A stretch of 15,110 bases of DNA from Paracoccaceae bacterium (GTDB lineage Bacteria; Pseudomonadota; Alphaproteobacteria; Rhodobacterales; Rhodobacteraceae): NCBI GenBank assembly GCA_030625695.1, contig DAOUQK010000044.1, positions 1-15,110 on the forward strand, given 5' to 3'. Numbering within the stretch: position 1 is the first letter of the stretch; the number at the start of each line of letters is the position of its first letter. A program made the translations under genes and the position numbers. The notes under the pieces are model-generated. The model was given only the letters and a program-made list of their open reading frames with translations, was not told the origin of the DNA and did no database searches. Below, piece after piece: positions 5,738-13,041 of the stretch.

Positions 5738-6577
5738 ATGGCTGACCAGATAACCACCGGATTACCGTTCCTTAAGATGCATGGGCTGGGTAATGACTTT
5801 GTCGTTATCGATGCGCGCGCGCGCGATGTGAAAATCTCACCCAAATTGGCGCAAGCGATTGGTGATCGCCATTTCGGGGTCGGATTTGATCAGCTTGTTG
5901 TGATCTGTCCGGGGGATACTACCTGTGATGCACGTTTGGTTTTTCTGAACGCCGATGGCTCTACCGCACAGGCCTGTGGTAATGCGACCCGCTGTGTGGC
6001 GCGACTTTTGATGTCCGAGACCGGATTGGGCACTCTGCGCCTTGCCACCCCTCGAGGGGTTCTGACGGCGAATGACGCAGGCAATGGGCTGGTGTCGGTC
6101 AACATGGGGTCCCCGATGCTGCGGTGGGACGAGGTGCCACTTGCGCGCCAGACTGATACGCTGAACCTGCCGGTCGACGGTGATCCGGTCGCCACAGGCA
6201 TGGGCAATCCGCACTGTACGTTCTTTGTTGACGACCTTGATGCGATTGATTTGCAAACCTTTGGACCAAAGATCGAACATCACCCACTGTTTCCGGAACG
6301 CACCAACGTGCAGATCGCCCAAATCATTGGTCAGAATCATATTGCCGTGCGCGTATGGGAACGGGGTGTAGGGGTAACGCTGGCGTCCGGCTCGTCCTCC
6401 TGCGCAGTGGCTGTGGCGGCGGCGCGGCGCGGGTTGACCGGCAAGTCTGTACAGGTTGATCTTGAAGGCGGCGGTCTGAGCATTGACTGGCGCGATGATG
6501 GTGTCTGGATGACCGGACCAACCCAGCATGTATTCAGCGGCACGCTGGCGCAATCATTTCTGGACGGGGTGACATGA
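5738..6577 (+). CDS. dapF: Diaminopimelate epimerase
   Basis: A 279-residue cytoplasmic enzyme interconverting LL- and meso-diaminopimelate in lysine and peptidoglycan biosynthesis. I chose the ATG at 5738 (MADQITTGLPFLKMHGLGND) because the family motif FLKMHGLGNDF normally lies 10-15 residues from the start; the in-frame ATG at 5684 adds a stretch that looks non-coding. The first active-site cysteine is in NADGSTAQACGNATRC (Cys80). Also present are GMGNPHCTFF (about 154-163) and the second catalytic cysteine in TLASGSSSCAVAVAAARRG (Cys222). Most bacteria have CGTGACA at the latter; ASGSSSCA is, from memory, usual in related alphaproteobacteria. Length is normal. Its TGA overlaps the next ATG as ATGA (6574-6577), so dapF and mtaB are co-translated. 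Confidence 0.96.
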   Translation: MADQITTGLPFLKMHGLGNDFVVIDARARDVKISPKLAQAIGDRHFGVGFDQLVVICPGDTTCDARLVFLNADGSTAQACGNATRCVARLLMSETGLGTLRLATPRGVLTANDAGNGLVSVNMGSPMLRWDEVPLARQTDTLNLPVDGDPVATGMGNPHCTFFVDDLDAIDLQTFGPKIEHHPLFPERTNVQIAQIIGQNHIAVRVWERGVGVTLASGSSSCAVAVAAARRGLTGKSVQVDLEGGGLSIDWRDDGVWMTGPTQHVFSGTLAQSFLDGVT

Positions 6578-7830
6578 ACGCACCAGTTTTCACCACGCTG
6601 GGTTGTCGCTTGAACGCCTATGAAACCGAAGCCATGAAAGAACTGTCGGCGCGTGCCGGGCTGTCCGACACTGTGGTGGTGAACACCTGCGCCGTCACCA
6701 GCGAGGCCGTTCGCAAGGCCCGTCAGGAAATACGCCGCCTGCGTCGGGACCATCCGCAAGCTCGGCTGATCGTCACCGGCTGTGCCGCACAGATCGACCC
6801 GCAAAGTTTTGACGCCATGCCCGAAGTGGACGCGGTGATTGGCAATACAGAAAAGATGGCCCCCGCAACCTGGCAAGGTCTGGCGGCGGATTTCCTTGGC
6901 GATATCGAACCAGTGCAGGTGGACGACATCATGTCGGTGCGTGAAACGGCGGGGCACCTGATTGATGGGTTCGGCACTCGTGCGCGGGCTTATGTGCAAA
7001 TCCAGAACGGCTGTGATCATCGCTGTACGTTTTGCATTATCCCTTTTGGGCGCGGCAATTCCCGGTCGGTCGCGGCGGGGGTTGTGGTGGATCAGATCAA
7101 GCGCCTGGTGGGTCGCGGTTACAACGAGGTTGTTTTGACCGGGGTGGATATGACCAGCTGGGGTGCCGACCTGCCGTCAGAGCCGAAATTGGGCGATCTG
7201 GTGCTGCGCATTCTGCGGCTGGTGCCCGATCTGGCCCGGTTGCGGATCAGTTCGATTGATTCGATTGAAGTGGATCCCCAGTTGATGCAGGCAATCGCGA
7301 CTGAGCCACGATTAATGCCGCACCTGCATCTAAGCCTGCAACACGGCGACAACATGATCCTGAAGCGAATGAAACGGCGGCACCTGCGCGATGATGCGAT
7401 CCGCTTTACCGAAGAGGCGAGGCGCTTGCGGCCCGACATGACGTTTGGCGCGGATATCATCGCCGGGTTTCCGACCGAGACGCCAGAGATGTTTGAGAAC
7501 TCAATGCGCTTGATCAAGGACTGTGGGCTGACATGGCTGCATGTGTTCCCTTACTCGCCCCGCCCCGGCACGCCGGCGGCGCGGATGCCACAAGTCAATG
7601 GCAAGGACATCAAGGCACGGGCAGCCCGGCTGCGTCAGGCCGGGCAGGCACAGGTTGTGCAGCATTTGCAGGCCCAGGTCGGCCAGAGCCACCGTGTATT
7701 GATGGAAAGCCCGCATATGGGGCGGACTGAGCAATTTACCGAAGTGATGTTCGAGGCGGCGCGGCCTGTTGGCGGCATCATTAAGGCTCACATCGCCGGC
7801 GCATCCACCCGCCAGCTAACTGCTAGTTAA
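6574..7830 (+). CDS. mtaB: tRNA (N6-threonylcarbamoyladenosine(37)-C2)-methylthiotransferase MtaB
   Basis: A 418-residue radical-SAM enzyme of the MiaB/RimO/MtaB family that adds a methylthio group to t6A37 of tRNAs reading ANN codons. The N-terminal UPF0004 domain has TTLGCRLNAYETEAM (Cys11), VVNTCAVTSEAVRKAR (Cys39) and VTGCAAQ (Cys70), which bind the second 4Fe-4S cluster. The radical-SAM cluster is Cys147-x3-Cys151-x2-Cys154 in NGCDHRCTFCIIPFGRGNSR. Further landmarks are EVVLTGVDMTSWG, HLHLSLQHGD and ADIIAGFPTET. LGCRLN (rather than MiaB's GCQMN) and the C-terminal short TRAM-like tail favour MtaB over MiaB or RimO. The start overlaps the dapF stop. Its length is typical. Downstream, GCGCC-TTT-GGCGC (7835-7847) forms a small hairpin that may reduce read-through into the convergent pet operon, but it lacks a T run. 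Confidence 0.93.
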   Translation: MNAPVFTTLGCRLNAYETEAMKELSARAGLSDTVVVNTCAVTSEAVRKARQEIRRLRRDHPQARLIVTGCAAQIDPQSFDAMPEVDAVIGNTEKMAPATWQGLAADFLGDIEPVQVDDIMSVRETAGHLIDGFGTRARAYVQIQNGCDHRCTFCIIPFGRGNSRSVAAGVVVDQIKRLVGRGYNEVVLTGVDMTSWGADLPSEPKLGDLVLRILRLVPDLARLRISSIDSIEVDPQLMQAIATEPRLMPHLHLSLQHGDNMILKRMKRRHLRDDAIRFTEEARRLRPDMTFGADIIAGFPTETPEMFENSMRLIKDCGLTWLHVFPYSPRPGTPAARMPQVNGKDIKARAARLRQAGQAQVVQHLQAQVGQSHRVLMESPHMGRTEQFTEVMFEAARPVGGIIKAHIAGASTRQLTAS

Positions 7831-7909
7831 AGGAGCGCCTTTGGCGCACAGGTTTAACTCGTTATCGGCCTTCGGCCGCTGCCTCGGGTTGGGCGGGGGG
7901 CGCGAGGCA

Positions 7910-7946
7910 AAAGAAAACCCCCAGCGGCAGGACCAATGGAGGTTTT
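7910..7946 (-). terminator. Rho-independent terminator of petABC
   Basis: On the minus strand AAAACCTCC (7946-7938) pairs with GGGGGTTTT (7922-7914), with one G-U, across a 15-base loop, and is followed by CTTTT. It begins 22 bases after the cytochrome c1 stop codon, where a terminator for the operon is expected. A second GC-rich inverted repeat (GCCTCG 7881-7886 / CGAGGC 7903-7908) lies just beyond it. Confidence 0.65.
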
Positions 7947-7968
7947 CAAAATCGTTATGATCTTCGGC

Positions 7969-8814
7969 TTAGTCGTTGTCTTTACCCTTGATCGGTGCCC
8001 AGATGCGTTTGTTGGTCAGGTACAGCAGAACCGACAGGACTGTCAGCATCAACACACCGATAAACCCGGCCTGCTTGCGGGCCATCATCTTGGGTTCCGC
8101 CGCCCACATCAGAAACGCGGACACGTCCTGTGACATGTGGTGAACATCGTTGGCGTGACCATCGGCAAACTCAACACCTTCGTCGAACAACGGTGGTGAC
8201 ATAGCAATCCAACTGCCCGGCACCGTCCGGTGGCCATCTTCGTCCAGACAGGAATCCGGGTATCCGCCGTTGGCGAACACCGCGTTGTAATAGCCGTCGA
8301 CATCCTCTGGCTCACATTCAGGTGCGTCGTGATACCCATCGAGCAGTGAAGCAATATACTCCGGCCCGCCCATACCTTTGAACATCTGGTTGATACCCAA
8401 CCCGTAAGGCCCGTGAAAACCAGCGCGGGCCTTGGCCATCAGGCTCAGATCCGGTGCATCGGCGTCGGTATTGGCCGGAAAGTTATCGACCGGCGTTGCC
8501 GGGCGATAGTCATCCAGTTCGGGGTCGAAAATCTCAAAATTCTCAGCGGCATAGGCGCGGATCTGATCCTCGGGCATATGTGGCCCGCCTTCATCCGACA
8601 ACGACCGGATCGGCACCAGCTTCATACCGTGGCAAGACGCGCAAACCTCGGTGTAAATCTGCAATCCACGTTGCAACTGGTTCTGATCAAAGGCGCCAAA
8701 CGGACCTTCGTAGGAAAATTCAAAATCTTCCACATGGCCGCCGCCGCCACCTGCGGCCATGACGGCAACAGGGGAAATGGCAAGGGCGGCACTGATTGCT
8801 AGTGTCTTGAACAT
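7969..8814 (-). CDS. petC: Cytochrome c1 of the bc1 complex
   Basis: A 281-residue haem c subunit passing electrons from the Rieske cluster to cytochrome c on the periplasmic face. The ATG at 8814 (MFKTLAISAALAISPVAVMA) gives a signal peptide of about 21 residues. The longer in-frame extension to 8940 only reads through the cytochrome b tail. CASCH at 58-62 binds haem, with Met205 in WIAMSPPLF as the likely sixth ligand. Cys167 and Cys189 are placed to form the disulfide known in Rhodobacter cytochrome c1. Asp/Glu-rich patches (PELDDY, DTDADAPD-like) are the usual docking surface. A single C-terminal anchor (GFIGVLMLTVLSVLLYL, 250-266) is followed by the basic NKRIW stop-transfer. It is third in petABC, 16 bases after petB, with AAAGGA and AGGAT upstream. 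Confidence 0.95.
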   Translation of the reverse strand: MFKTLAISAALAISPVAVMAAGGGGGHVEDFEFSYEGPFGAFDQNQLQRGLQIYTEVCASCHGMKLVPIRSLSDEGGPHMPEDQIRAYAAENFEIFDPELDDYRPATPVDNFPANTDADAPDLSLMAKARAGFHGPYGLGINQMFKGMGGPEYIASLLDGYHDAPECEPEDVDGYYNAVFANGGYPDSCLDEDGHRTVPGSWIAMSPPLFDEGVEFADGHANDVHHMSQDVSAFLMWAAEPKMMARKQAGFIGVLMLTVLSVLLYLTNKRIWAPIKGKDND

Positions 8815-8830
8815 ATCCTGCAATCCTTTC

Positions 8831-10171
8831 TTATTCTGCCGGGGATGCAGAGGACTCTGCATCGCCGTTTTTGCCATAATGCGCTTCAAAGTCTTCCTCG
8901 ATCGTCGCAGGCGGCGCGTTTGGTTTTTCCAGCACGCCAAGCAGCGGCAGGATCACCAGGAAGTAGCCGAACCAATAGGCCGACGCGATCAGTGACCAGG
9001 TGGCATATGGCTCTTCTGCGGGCATGGAGCCAAGCCACATCAGCACCACAAAGTCGATCACCAACAGGGCAAACCACCATTTGAACATCGGCCTGTAACG
9101 TCCCGACCGCGCACTTGAGGTATCCAGCCATGGCACCAAGGCCATCACCGCAATCGCGCCGAACATCGCCAGCACGCCAAAGAACTTGGCGTCAATGATA
9201 CCACCGGTCACGAAGGACGCGAATTGCACCACCCAGACCTCGGACGTGAACGCCCGCAGGATCGCATAAAACGGCAGGAAGAACCATTCGGGCACGATAT
9301 GCGCCGGCGTCACCAACGGGTTGGCCTCGATATAGTTATCCGGGTGGCCGAGATAGTTCGGCATGAACCCAACCACGGCCCAGAAGATCGCCAAAATCAC
9401 GCACAGCGCGAAGAAGTCCTTGATCACAAAGTACGGCCAGAACGGCAGCGTGTCTTTCTCGGCCTCGGCCTTGGAGCCGCGCCGCACCTCAACCCCGGTC
9501 GGGTTTGAGTTGCCAGTGGTATGGAACGCCCAGATGTGGATCGCCACCAGTGCGGCGATTACAAACGGTAGCAGATAGTGCAGGCTGAAGAACCGGTTCA
9601 GGGTGGCATTGTCCACCGCAGGTCCGCCCAAAAGCCATGTCTGCAACGCTTCGCCGATGAACGGGATCGCGCCAAACAGGCCGGTAATCACCGTCGCCCC
9701 CCAGAACGACATCTGACCCCAAGGCAGTACATAGCCCATGAAACCAGTCGCCATCATCGCGAGGTAAATCAACATGCCGATAATCCACGTCACTTCACGT
9801 GGGGCCTTGTACGACCCGTAATAAAGCCCGCGAAAAATGTGCATATAAACTGCAAGGAAAAACAGAGAAGCGCCGTTGGCATGCAGATACCGCAGCATAT
9901 AGCCGCCGTTCACATTACGCATGATATGTTCAACACTTGAAAACGCCAGATCAACATGGGGCGTGTAGTGCATCGCCAAAATGATACCGGTGACAATCTG
10001 CATCACCAGACAGAACGCCAGGACAATGCCCCAGATCCACATCCAGTTCAGGTTTTTCGGCGTCGGGATCATGATCGTATCATAAACCAGACCAACAATC
10101 GGCAGGCGGCTGTGCAGCCACTTTTCTGCGCCAGTTTTGGGTTCGTAATGATCGTGCGGAATACCGGACAT
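8831..10171 (-). CDS. petB: Cytochrome b of the bc1 complex
   Basis: A 446-residue inner-membrane subunit that carries both b haems and the quinol oxidation and quinone reduction sites. Haem ligands are His97 and His111 (YLHANGASLFFLAVYMHIFRG, given as YLHANG and AVYMHIFRG) and His198 and His212 (LHYLLPF, AIHIWAFH), the same numbering as Rhodobacter. The Qo-site PEWF motif is at 294-297. The start MSGIPHDHYEPKTG is preceded by GAGGAG. Eight hydrophobic segments are visible, and the C-terminal extension ends in an acidic, low-complexity tail (EDFEAHYGKNGDAESSASPAE shortened: EDFEAHYGKNGDAESS) typical of the group. It lies 11 bases after petA and 16 before petC. The protein is full-length and I see nothing abnormal. 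Confidence 0.97.
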   Translation of the reverse strand: MSGIPHDHYEPKTGAEKWLHSRLPIVGLVYDTIMIPTPKNLNWMWIWGIVLAFCLVMQIVTGIILAMHYTPHVDLAFSSVEHIMRNVNGGYMLRYLHANGASLFFLAVYMHIFRGLYYGSYKAPREVTWIIGMLIYLAMMATGFMGYVLPWGQMSFWGATVITGLFGAIPFIGEALQTWLLGGPAVDNATLNRFFSLHYLLPFVIAALVAIHIWAFHTTGNSNPTGVEVRRGSKAEAEKDTLPFWPYFVIKDFFALCVILAIFWAVVGFMPNYLGHPDNYIEANPLVTPAHIVPEWFFLPFYAILRAFTSEVWVVQFASFVTGGIIDAKFFGVLAMFGAIAVMALVPWLDTSSARSGRYRPMFKWWFALLVIDFVVLMWLGSMPAEEPYATWSLIASAYWFGYFLVILPLLGVLEKPNAPPATIEEDFEAHYGKNGDAESSASPAE

Positions 10172-10182
10172 TGTTCGCTCCT

Positions 10183-10743
10183 CTATCCCAGTTTGATCGT
10201 TGTTGCGTCGATGAATTCAGCCATCGGAATCGGCAAGTTCTCGGGCGCGGGGCCTTTGCGGATACGGCCCGATGTGTCATAGTGCGACCCGTGACATGGG
10301 CAGAACCAACCGTGGAAATCCCCGGCACCATCGCCCAGCGGCACACAACCCAGATGGGTGCAAACCCCCATCATCACCAGCCATTCGCCAGCCTCGTCCA
10401 TGGTGCGGTTTTGATCCGACCCATCTTTGCCCGGATCATTCGCGTTACGCGCCACGTTGTCGATCAGATCATCCAGATCCACCGAGCGCGCGTCTTCTAT
10501 CTCATCTGCACCACGACGGCGAATGAACACCGGCTTACCCAGGAACTTGACGCTGATCTGCGTGCCAACTTCGACGTCCGCGATATCCACGCGGATCGAC
10601 GACAGGGCCCTCACATCCGCAGAAGGGTTCATCTGGTCGACCAGCGGCCAAACAGCGGCCCCGGCAGTAATGGCACCTGCTCCGGCGGTCACGTAATAGA
10701 GGAAATCCCTCCGGGTATCGTCGTGATCTTCTGCGTGGGACAC
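10183..10743 (-). CDS. petA: Ubiquinol-cytochrome c reductase Rieske iron-sulfur protein
   Basis: A 186-residue subunit with a 2Fe-2S cluster that takes the first electron from quinol at the Qo site. I chose the GTG at 10743 (V/MSHAEDHDDTRRDFLYYVT) because GGAG stands about nine bases upstream and homologues begin with this SxAEDH pattern. An ATG 45 bases further out (10788) would add an unusual MLCLPVTGVRIG leader. The twin-arginine motif TRRDFLYY (10-17) and the following hydrophobic anchor (VTAGAGAITAGAAVW) fit Tat-dependent, uncleaved insertion. Cluster ligands are Cys128 and His130 (CTHLGC) and Cys148 and His151 (CPCHGSH); Cys133 and Cys150 should form the disulfide. It is first in petABC. 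No convincing promoter with correct spacing is seen in the 231 bases upstream. Confidence 0.96.
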   Translation of the reverse strand: MSHAEDHDDTRRDFLYYVTAGAGAITAGAAVWPLVDQMNPSADVRALSSIRVDIADVEVGTQISVKFLGKPVFIRRRGADEIEDARSVDLDDLIDNVARNANDPGKDGSDQNRTMDEAGEWLVMMGVCTHLGCVPLGDGAGDFHGWFCPCHGSHYDTSGRIRKGPAPENLPIPMAEFIDATTIKLG

Positions 10744-10974
10744 GAGGTTAACTCCAATTCTTACGCCCGTGACGGGCAAACATAACAAGCATACCGCCCA
10801 AAAGCAGTATCTTTCGCGGGCTATTTATCGCGGGTTTTGTGGTTCGTCCAGCGGTCAAAGGCGCGCATGCGGGCAGGAAGACACGGTTTTGCTTAACAAA
10901 CTTGCCACAATAGTACCTACGACGCACATCATTTAACCATTTGTTGTGGGAATCAGCCCAATGTTAGCCTTGTG

Positions 10975-11586
10975 TCAGCCCTGTGGCGGCGGGGTTGCCG
11001 CCATGCTCGACCTTGATTCGAAGGCTTTGAACCAGGCGGCCAGGGCGTCATTGCCTTTGCGCCAGCCGCGCGCGTCCAGACGGAAATCCAGATAGCTTAA
11101 CGCACAACCAGCGGCGATCTGTCCCATATCAAGCGGCCCGTCCAGGTGGCCCATCCAATCGCGCTCCAACGCGGCACAGCCGCGCTCAATCTTGGCCCAT
11201 TGTGCATCGCACCATTCATCCATCTGCTTTTCCTCAGGCCGCAACCGCCCTTCAAAGACTATCAACAGGGCAGCGTCCAGCATCCCATCCGCCAGAGCTT
11301 CAAGCGTGCGAGTCTGCCAGTGCGCCGCACCAGATTGATAAAGCCCTGCTTTTGCGCGATCATCGAAATAGGCACAAATCACCCGACTGTCGAACAACAT
11401 CGACCCATCGGCCAGTTCCAGCGCCGGCACTTTGGTCAAAGGGTTCCTGGCGATCAACGCGTCAGACGGGGCAAGTGGCGTGCCCCCGGCATTGACCAAT
11501 TCCACATCATCGCTCTGCCCGGTCTCATGCAGCAGCACCCTGACTTTGCGGACATAAGGCGAGGTAGGACTGTGATAAAGTTTCAT
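10975..11586 (-). CDS. Glutathione S-transferase family protein
   Basis: A 203-residue cytosolic GST-fold protein. The N-terminal thioredoxin-like domain (1-77) has the start MKLYHSPTSPYVRKVRVLLH, the cis-proline segment NPLTKVPALEL and the glutathione-gamma-glutamyl-binding DSRVICAYFD (Asp-Ser). The all-helical C-terminal domain has LDMGQIAAGCALSYLDFRL, the N-capping box/hydrophobic staple region typical of GSTs. The pattern is nearest to the YibF-like/zeta-beta group, but the substrate cannot be told. The ATG at 11586 is preceded by AGGAA. The PaiB-like gene ends 47 bases upstream on the same strand, so the two may form an operon. The C-terminus (SSMAATPPPQG) is a flexible tail. Family is clear, function open. 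Confidence 0.88.
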   Translation of the reverse strand: MKLYHSPTSPYVRKVRVLLHETGQSDDVELVNAGGTPLAPSDALIARNPLTKVPALELADGSMLFDSRVICAYFDDRAKAGLYQSGAAHWQTRTLEALADGMLDAALLIVFEGRLRPEEKQMDEWCDAQWAKIERGCAALERDWMGHLDGPLDMGQIAAGCALSYLDFRLDARGWRKGNDALAAWFKAFESRSSMAATPPPQG

Positions 11587-11633
11587 GGAGCGTTCCTAAG
11601 TTTGACATTCAGGTCACCCTAGGACGGCGCACT

Positions 11634-12257
11634 TCAGCTGTCCAGAACGCCCCGCATCAAAGCTGCGAGAGCGCGTTCTTCTGAGCCTATCCCGTAGGCA
11701 TCGACAAAACCCGCCGCCTTTTCGCGCGCTTCATCCGGTTTGTTCTGCGCCAACTTCCAGGTGCCATCGACGCCGGTCAGGCTCATCCGAAACGGCACAA
11801 TCATCCGCATCATCTTGCCCAGCGCCTCAGGGTCCATCTTATCCGCAGTCCACGGCGCTTTTGGTTCCAGCTTTTCCTCAAATTGAGTCGACAGCCGGTC
11901 CAATACCCCGCGCAAGGCTTCATCCGGCAACCGTTCCAATGTGCCGCTTAAATGTACCGCCACATAATTCCAGGTCGGCACCTGCCCCTCAACCCCGTAC
12001 CAATCGGGCGAAATATACGAATCCGGTCCAGAAACTGCGAGGAGAGCCGGCAACGGCTCGATGAGCGCGCGCGCAATAGGATTGGACCGGACCAGATGCA
12101 ACTCGACGGACTTACCATCCTGCGCCACCACAAACGGCACATGCGCCACCATCGGCGTGCCTTCTCCTCCTACGGCCAACACGCCAAAGCCGCGTTCGCG
12201 GGCATAGGCAAGGTTAACCTCGTCGCTTTGGTCATGATAAACTTGGTTTGGATGCAT
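11634..12257 (-). CDS. PaiB-like FMN-binding protein (putative negative transcriptional regulator)
   Basis: A 207-residue protein with a split-barrel flavin-binding fold of the PaiB family (named for a Bacillus subtilis regulator of sporulation and protease genes). Family marks seen: an N-terminal MHPNQVYHDQSDE, MVAHVPFVV, the LVRSNPIARAL helix, and the signature GPDSYISPDWYGVEGQVPTWNYVAVH (quoted in parts: GPDSYISPDWY, VPTWNYVAVH). It also has a C-terminal VPFRMSLTGVDGTWKLAQNK, where TGVDGTWKLSQNK-type sequences are conserved. Length is normal. It is transcribed divergently from the FMN riboswitch-ribH2 unit starting about 60 bases away, and 47 bases upstream of the GST gene. A DNA-binding role is not evident from the sequence; the family's flavin binding is the safer statement. 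The ribosome binding site (AAAGG) is weak. Confidence 0.88.
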   Translation of the reverse strand: MHPNQVYHDQSDEVNLAYARERGFGVLAVGGEGTPMVAHVPFVVAQDGKSVELHLVRSNPIARALIEPLPALLAVSGPDSYISPDWYGVEGQVPTWNYVAVHLSGTLERLPDEALRGVLDRLSTQFEEKLEPKAPWTADKMDPEALGKMMRMIVPFRMSLTGVDGTWKLAQNKPDEAREKAAGFVDAYGIGSEERALAALMRGVLDS

Positions 12258-12319
12258 CGGCCCGCCTTTATGCTGACAACGCTCTTGCAGGTTGGCGCGG
12301 GCTTTGGCAAGTTCCCCCT

Positions 12320-12483
12320 GTTCTCAGGGCGGGGCGAAATTCCCCACCGGCGGTAAGCAGACCTGATCTGTAAGCCCGCGAGCGCCCCGTGCTTCTTGCA
12401 GCCCTTCTTGCAGAAGACCGGGGGTCAGCAGATCTGGTGAGGCTCCAGAGCCGACGGTCAAAGTCCGGATGGAAGAGGACGTG
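12320..12483 (+). ncRNA. FMN riboswitch (RFN element)
   Basis: The conserved blocks of the RFN aptamer appear in order: TCTCAGGGCGGGGCGAAATT, CCCCACCGGCGGTAAGC, AGCCCGCGAGCGC, GGTCAGCAGATCTGGTG, CCAGAGCCGACGGTCAAAGT and CCGGATGGAAGAGGA. They form the six-helix junction that binds FMN. The variable P4-side stem carries a CTTCTTGCAG/CTTCTTGCAG duplication-like insert (about 12390-12415). It sits about 80 bases upstream of ribH2 on the same strand. It should lower ribH2 expression when FMN is plentiful. Confidence 0.95.
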
Positions 12484-12490
12484 CAGATGT

Positions 12491-12526
12491 ATCGCCAACC
12501 CGGCGATGCCCCTGCCCGTGATCGCC
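12491..12526 (+). promoter_or_regulatory. Candidate expression platform of the FMN riboswitch: alternative hairpins
   Basis: ATCGCC occurs at 12491-12496 and again at 12521-12526, and its complement GGCGAT lies between them at 12502-12507. The centre can pair with only one copy at a time, giving two mutually exclusive hairpins just after the aptamer. Neither is followed by a T run, so a switch acting on translation start or through Rho would fit better than an intrinsic terminator. The repeats are seen; their function is inference. Confidence 0.4.
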
Positions 12527-12564
12527 TTGGGTGGACGTGTCGAAACCTAAAAAGGAGATCACTT

Positions 12565-12999
12565 ATGACACTCACCCGATTTGCATTTATCAAAGCCAAC
12601 TGGCACGCGGATATCGTGGACCGCGCGCTGGACGGATTCCTGTCAATCATCCCCGCCGCTCAGGTCGATGTATTCGACACCCCCGGCGCGTTTGAGATGC
12701 CCCTTCTGGCGCGCGACTTGGCCTTAAGCGGGCAGTACGGCACTGTGACGTGCGCCGCTTTTGTCGTGGACGGTGGCATCTACCGCCATGATTTTGTTGC
12801 AAGCGCTGTGGTCGACGGTCTGATGCGCGCAGGACTTGATAGCGGCGTTCCGGTTCTGTCGGTCTCACTGACGCCGCATCAGTATCAGGAAACCGCGCAT
12901 CACGACGCCATCTTTGCCGCGCATTTTGAACAAAAGGGCCGTGAAGCCGCCGAAGCGGCCTTGCAAATCACCCAAACCCGCGCCCGTTTGGCGGCTTGA
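12565..12999 (+). CDS. ribH2: 6,7-dimethyl-8-ribityllumazine synthase, type II (RibH2-like)
   Basis: A 144-residue enzyme joining 5-amino-6-ribitylaminouracil with dihydroxybutanone phosphate in the penultimate step of riboflavin synthesis. The ATG at 12565 follows AAAGGAG at 7 bases; in-frame codons upstream lie inside the riboswitch. FAFIKANWHADIV (6-18) has the W of the substrate pocket; DTPGAFEMPLLAR (38-50) and AAFVVDGGIYRHDFVASAVV (64-83, His75 as likely catalytic His) are the phosphate and active-site loops. IYRHDFVA rather than the TPHFDYV-like motif of type I places it with the decameric RibH2 enzymes known from Brucella and other alphaproteobacteria. It is alone behind the FMN riboswitch, with no other rib gene visible, and is closed by a strong terminator. 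Type II assignment is by motif memory. Confidence 0.93.
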   Translation: MTLTRFAFIKANWHADIVDRALDGFLSIIPAAQVDVFDTPGAFEMPLLARDLALSGQYGTVTCAAFVVDGGIYRHDFVASAVVDGLMRAGLDSGVPVLSVSLTPHQYQETAHHDAIFAAHFEQKGREAAEAALQITQTRARLAA

Positions 13000-13002
13000 G
13001 GG

Positions 13003-13040
13003 AACGCCGTCCCCGGTCACGCCCGGGACGGCGTTATTTT
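13003..13040 (+). terminator. Rho-independent terminator of ribH2
   Basis: AACGCCGTCCC (13003-13013) pairs perfectly with GGGACGGCGTT (13025-13035) across an 11-base loop, followed by ATTTTG. It starts 3 bases after the ribH2 stop and lies just before the stop of the convergent FAH-family gene. On the opposite strand there is no T run. Confidence 0.9.
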
Positions 13041-13041
13041 G

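Noticed and set aside
5837..6553. Minus-strand 238-residue open frame and a 227-residue one at 6337-7020
   Set aside because: They are antisense to dapF and mtaB, whose active-site motifs are intact.
8413..8802. Plus-strand 129-residue open frame
   Set aside because: Antisense to cytochrome c1, which has the haem motif and signal peptide; no independent evidence.
10744..10974. Sigma-70-like promoter for petABC (TTGACC with ATAAAT)
   Set aside because: The two boxes are 24 bases apart, beyond normal spacing, so no promoter is called.
12390..12415. Repeated CTTCTTGCAG inside the riboswitch as a separate repeat element
   Set aside because: It lies in the variable stem region of the FMN aptamer, where length and sequence differ widely between species.
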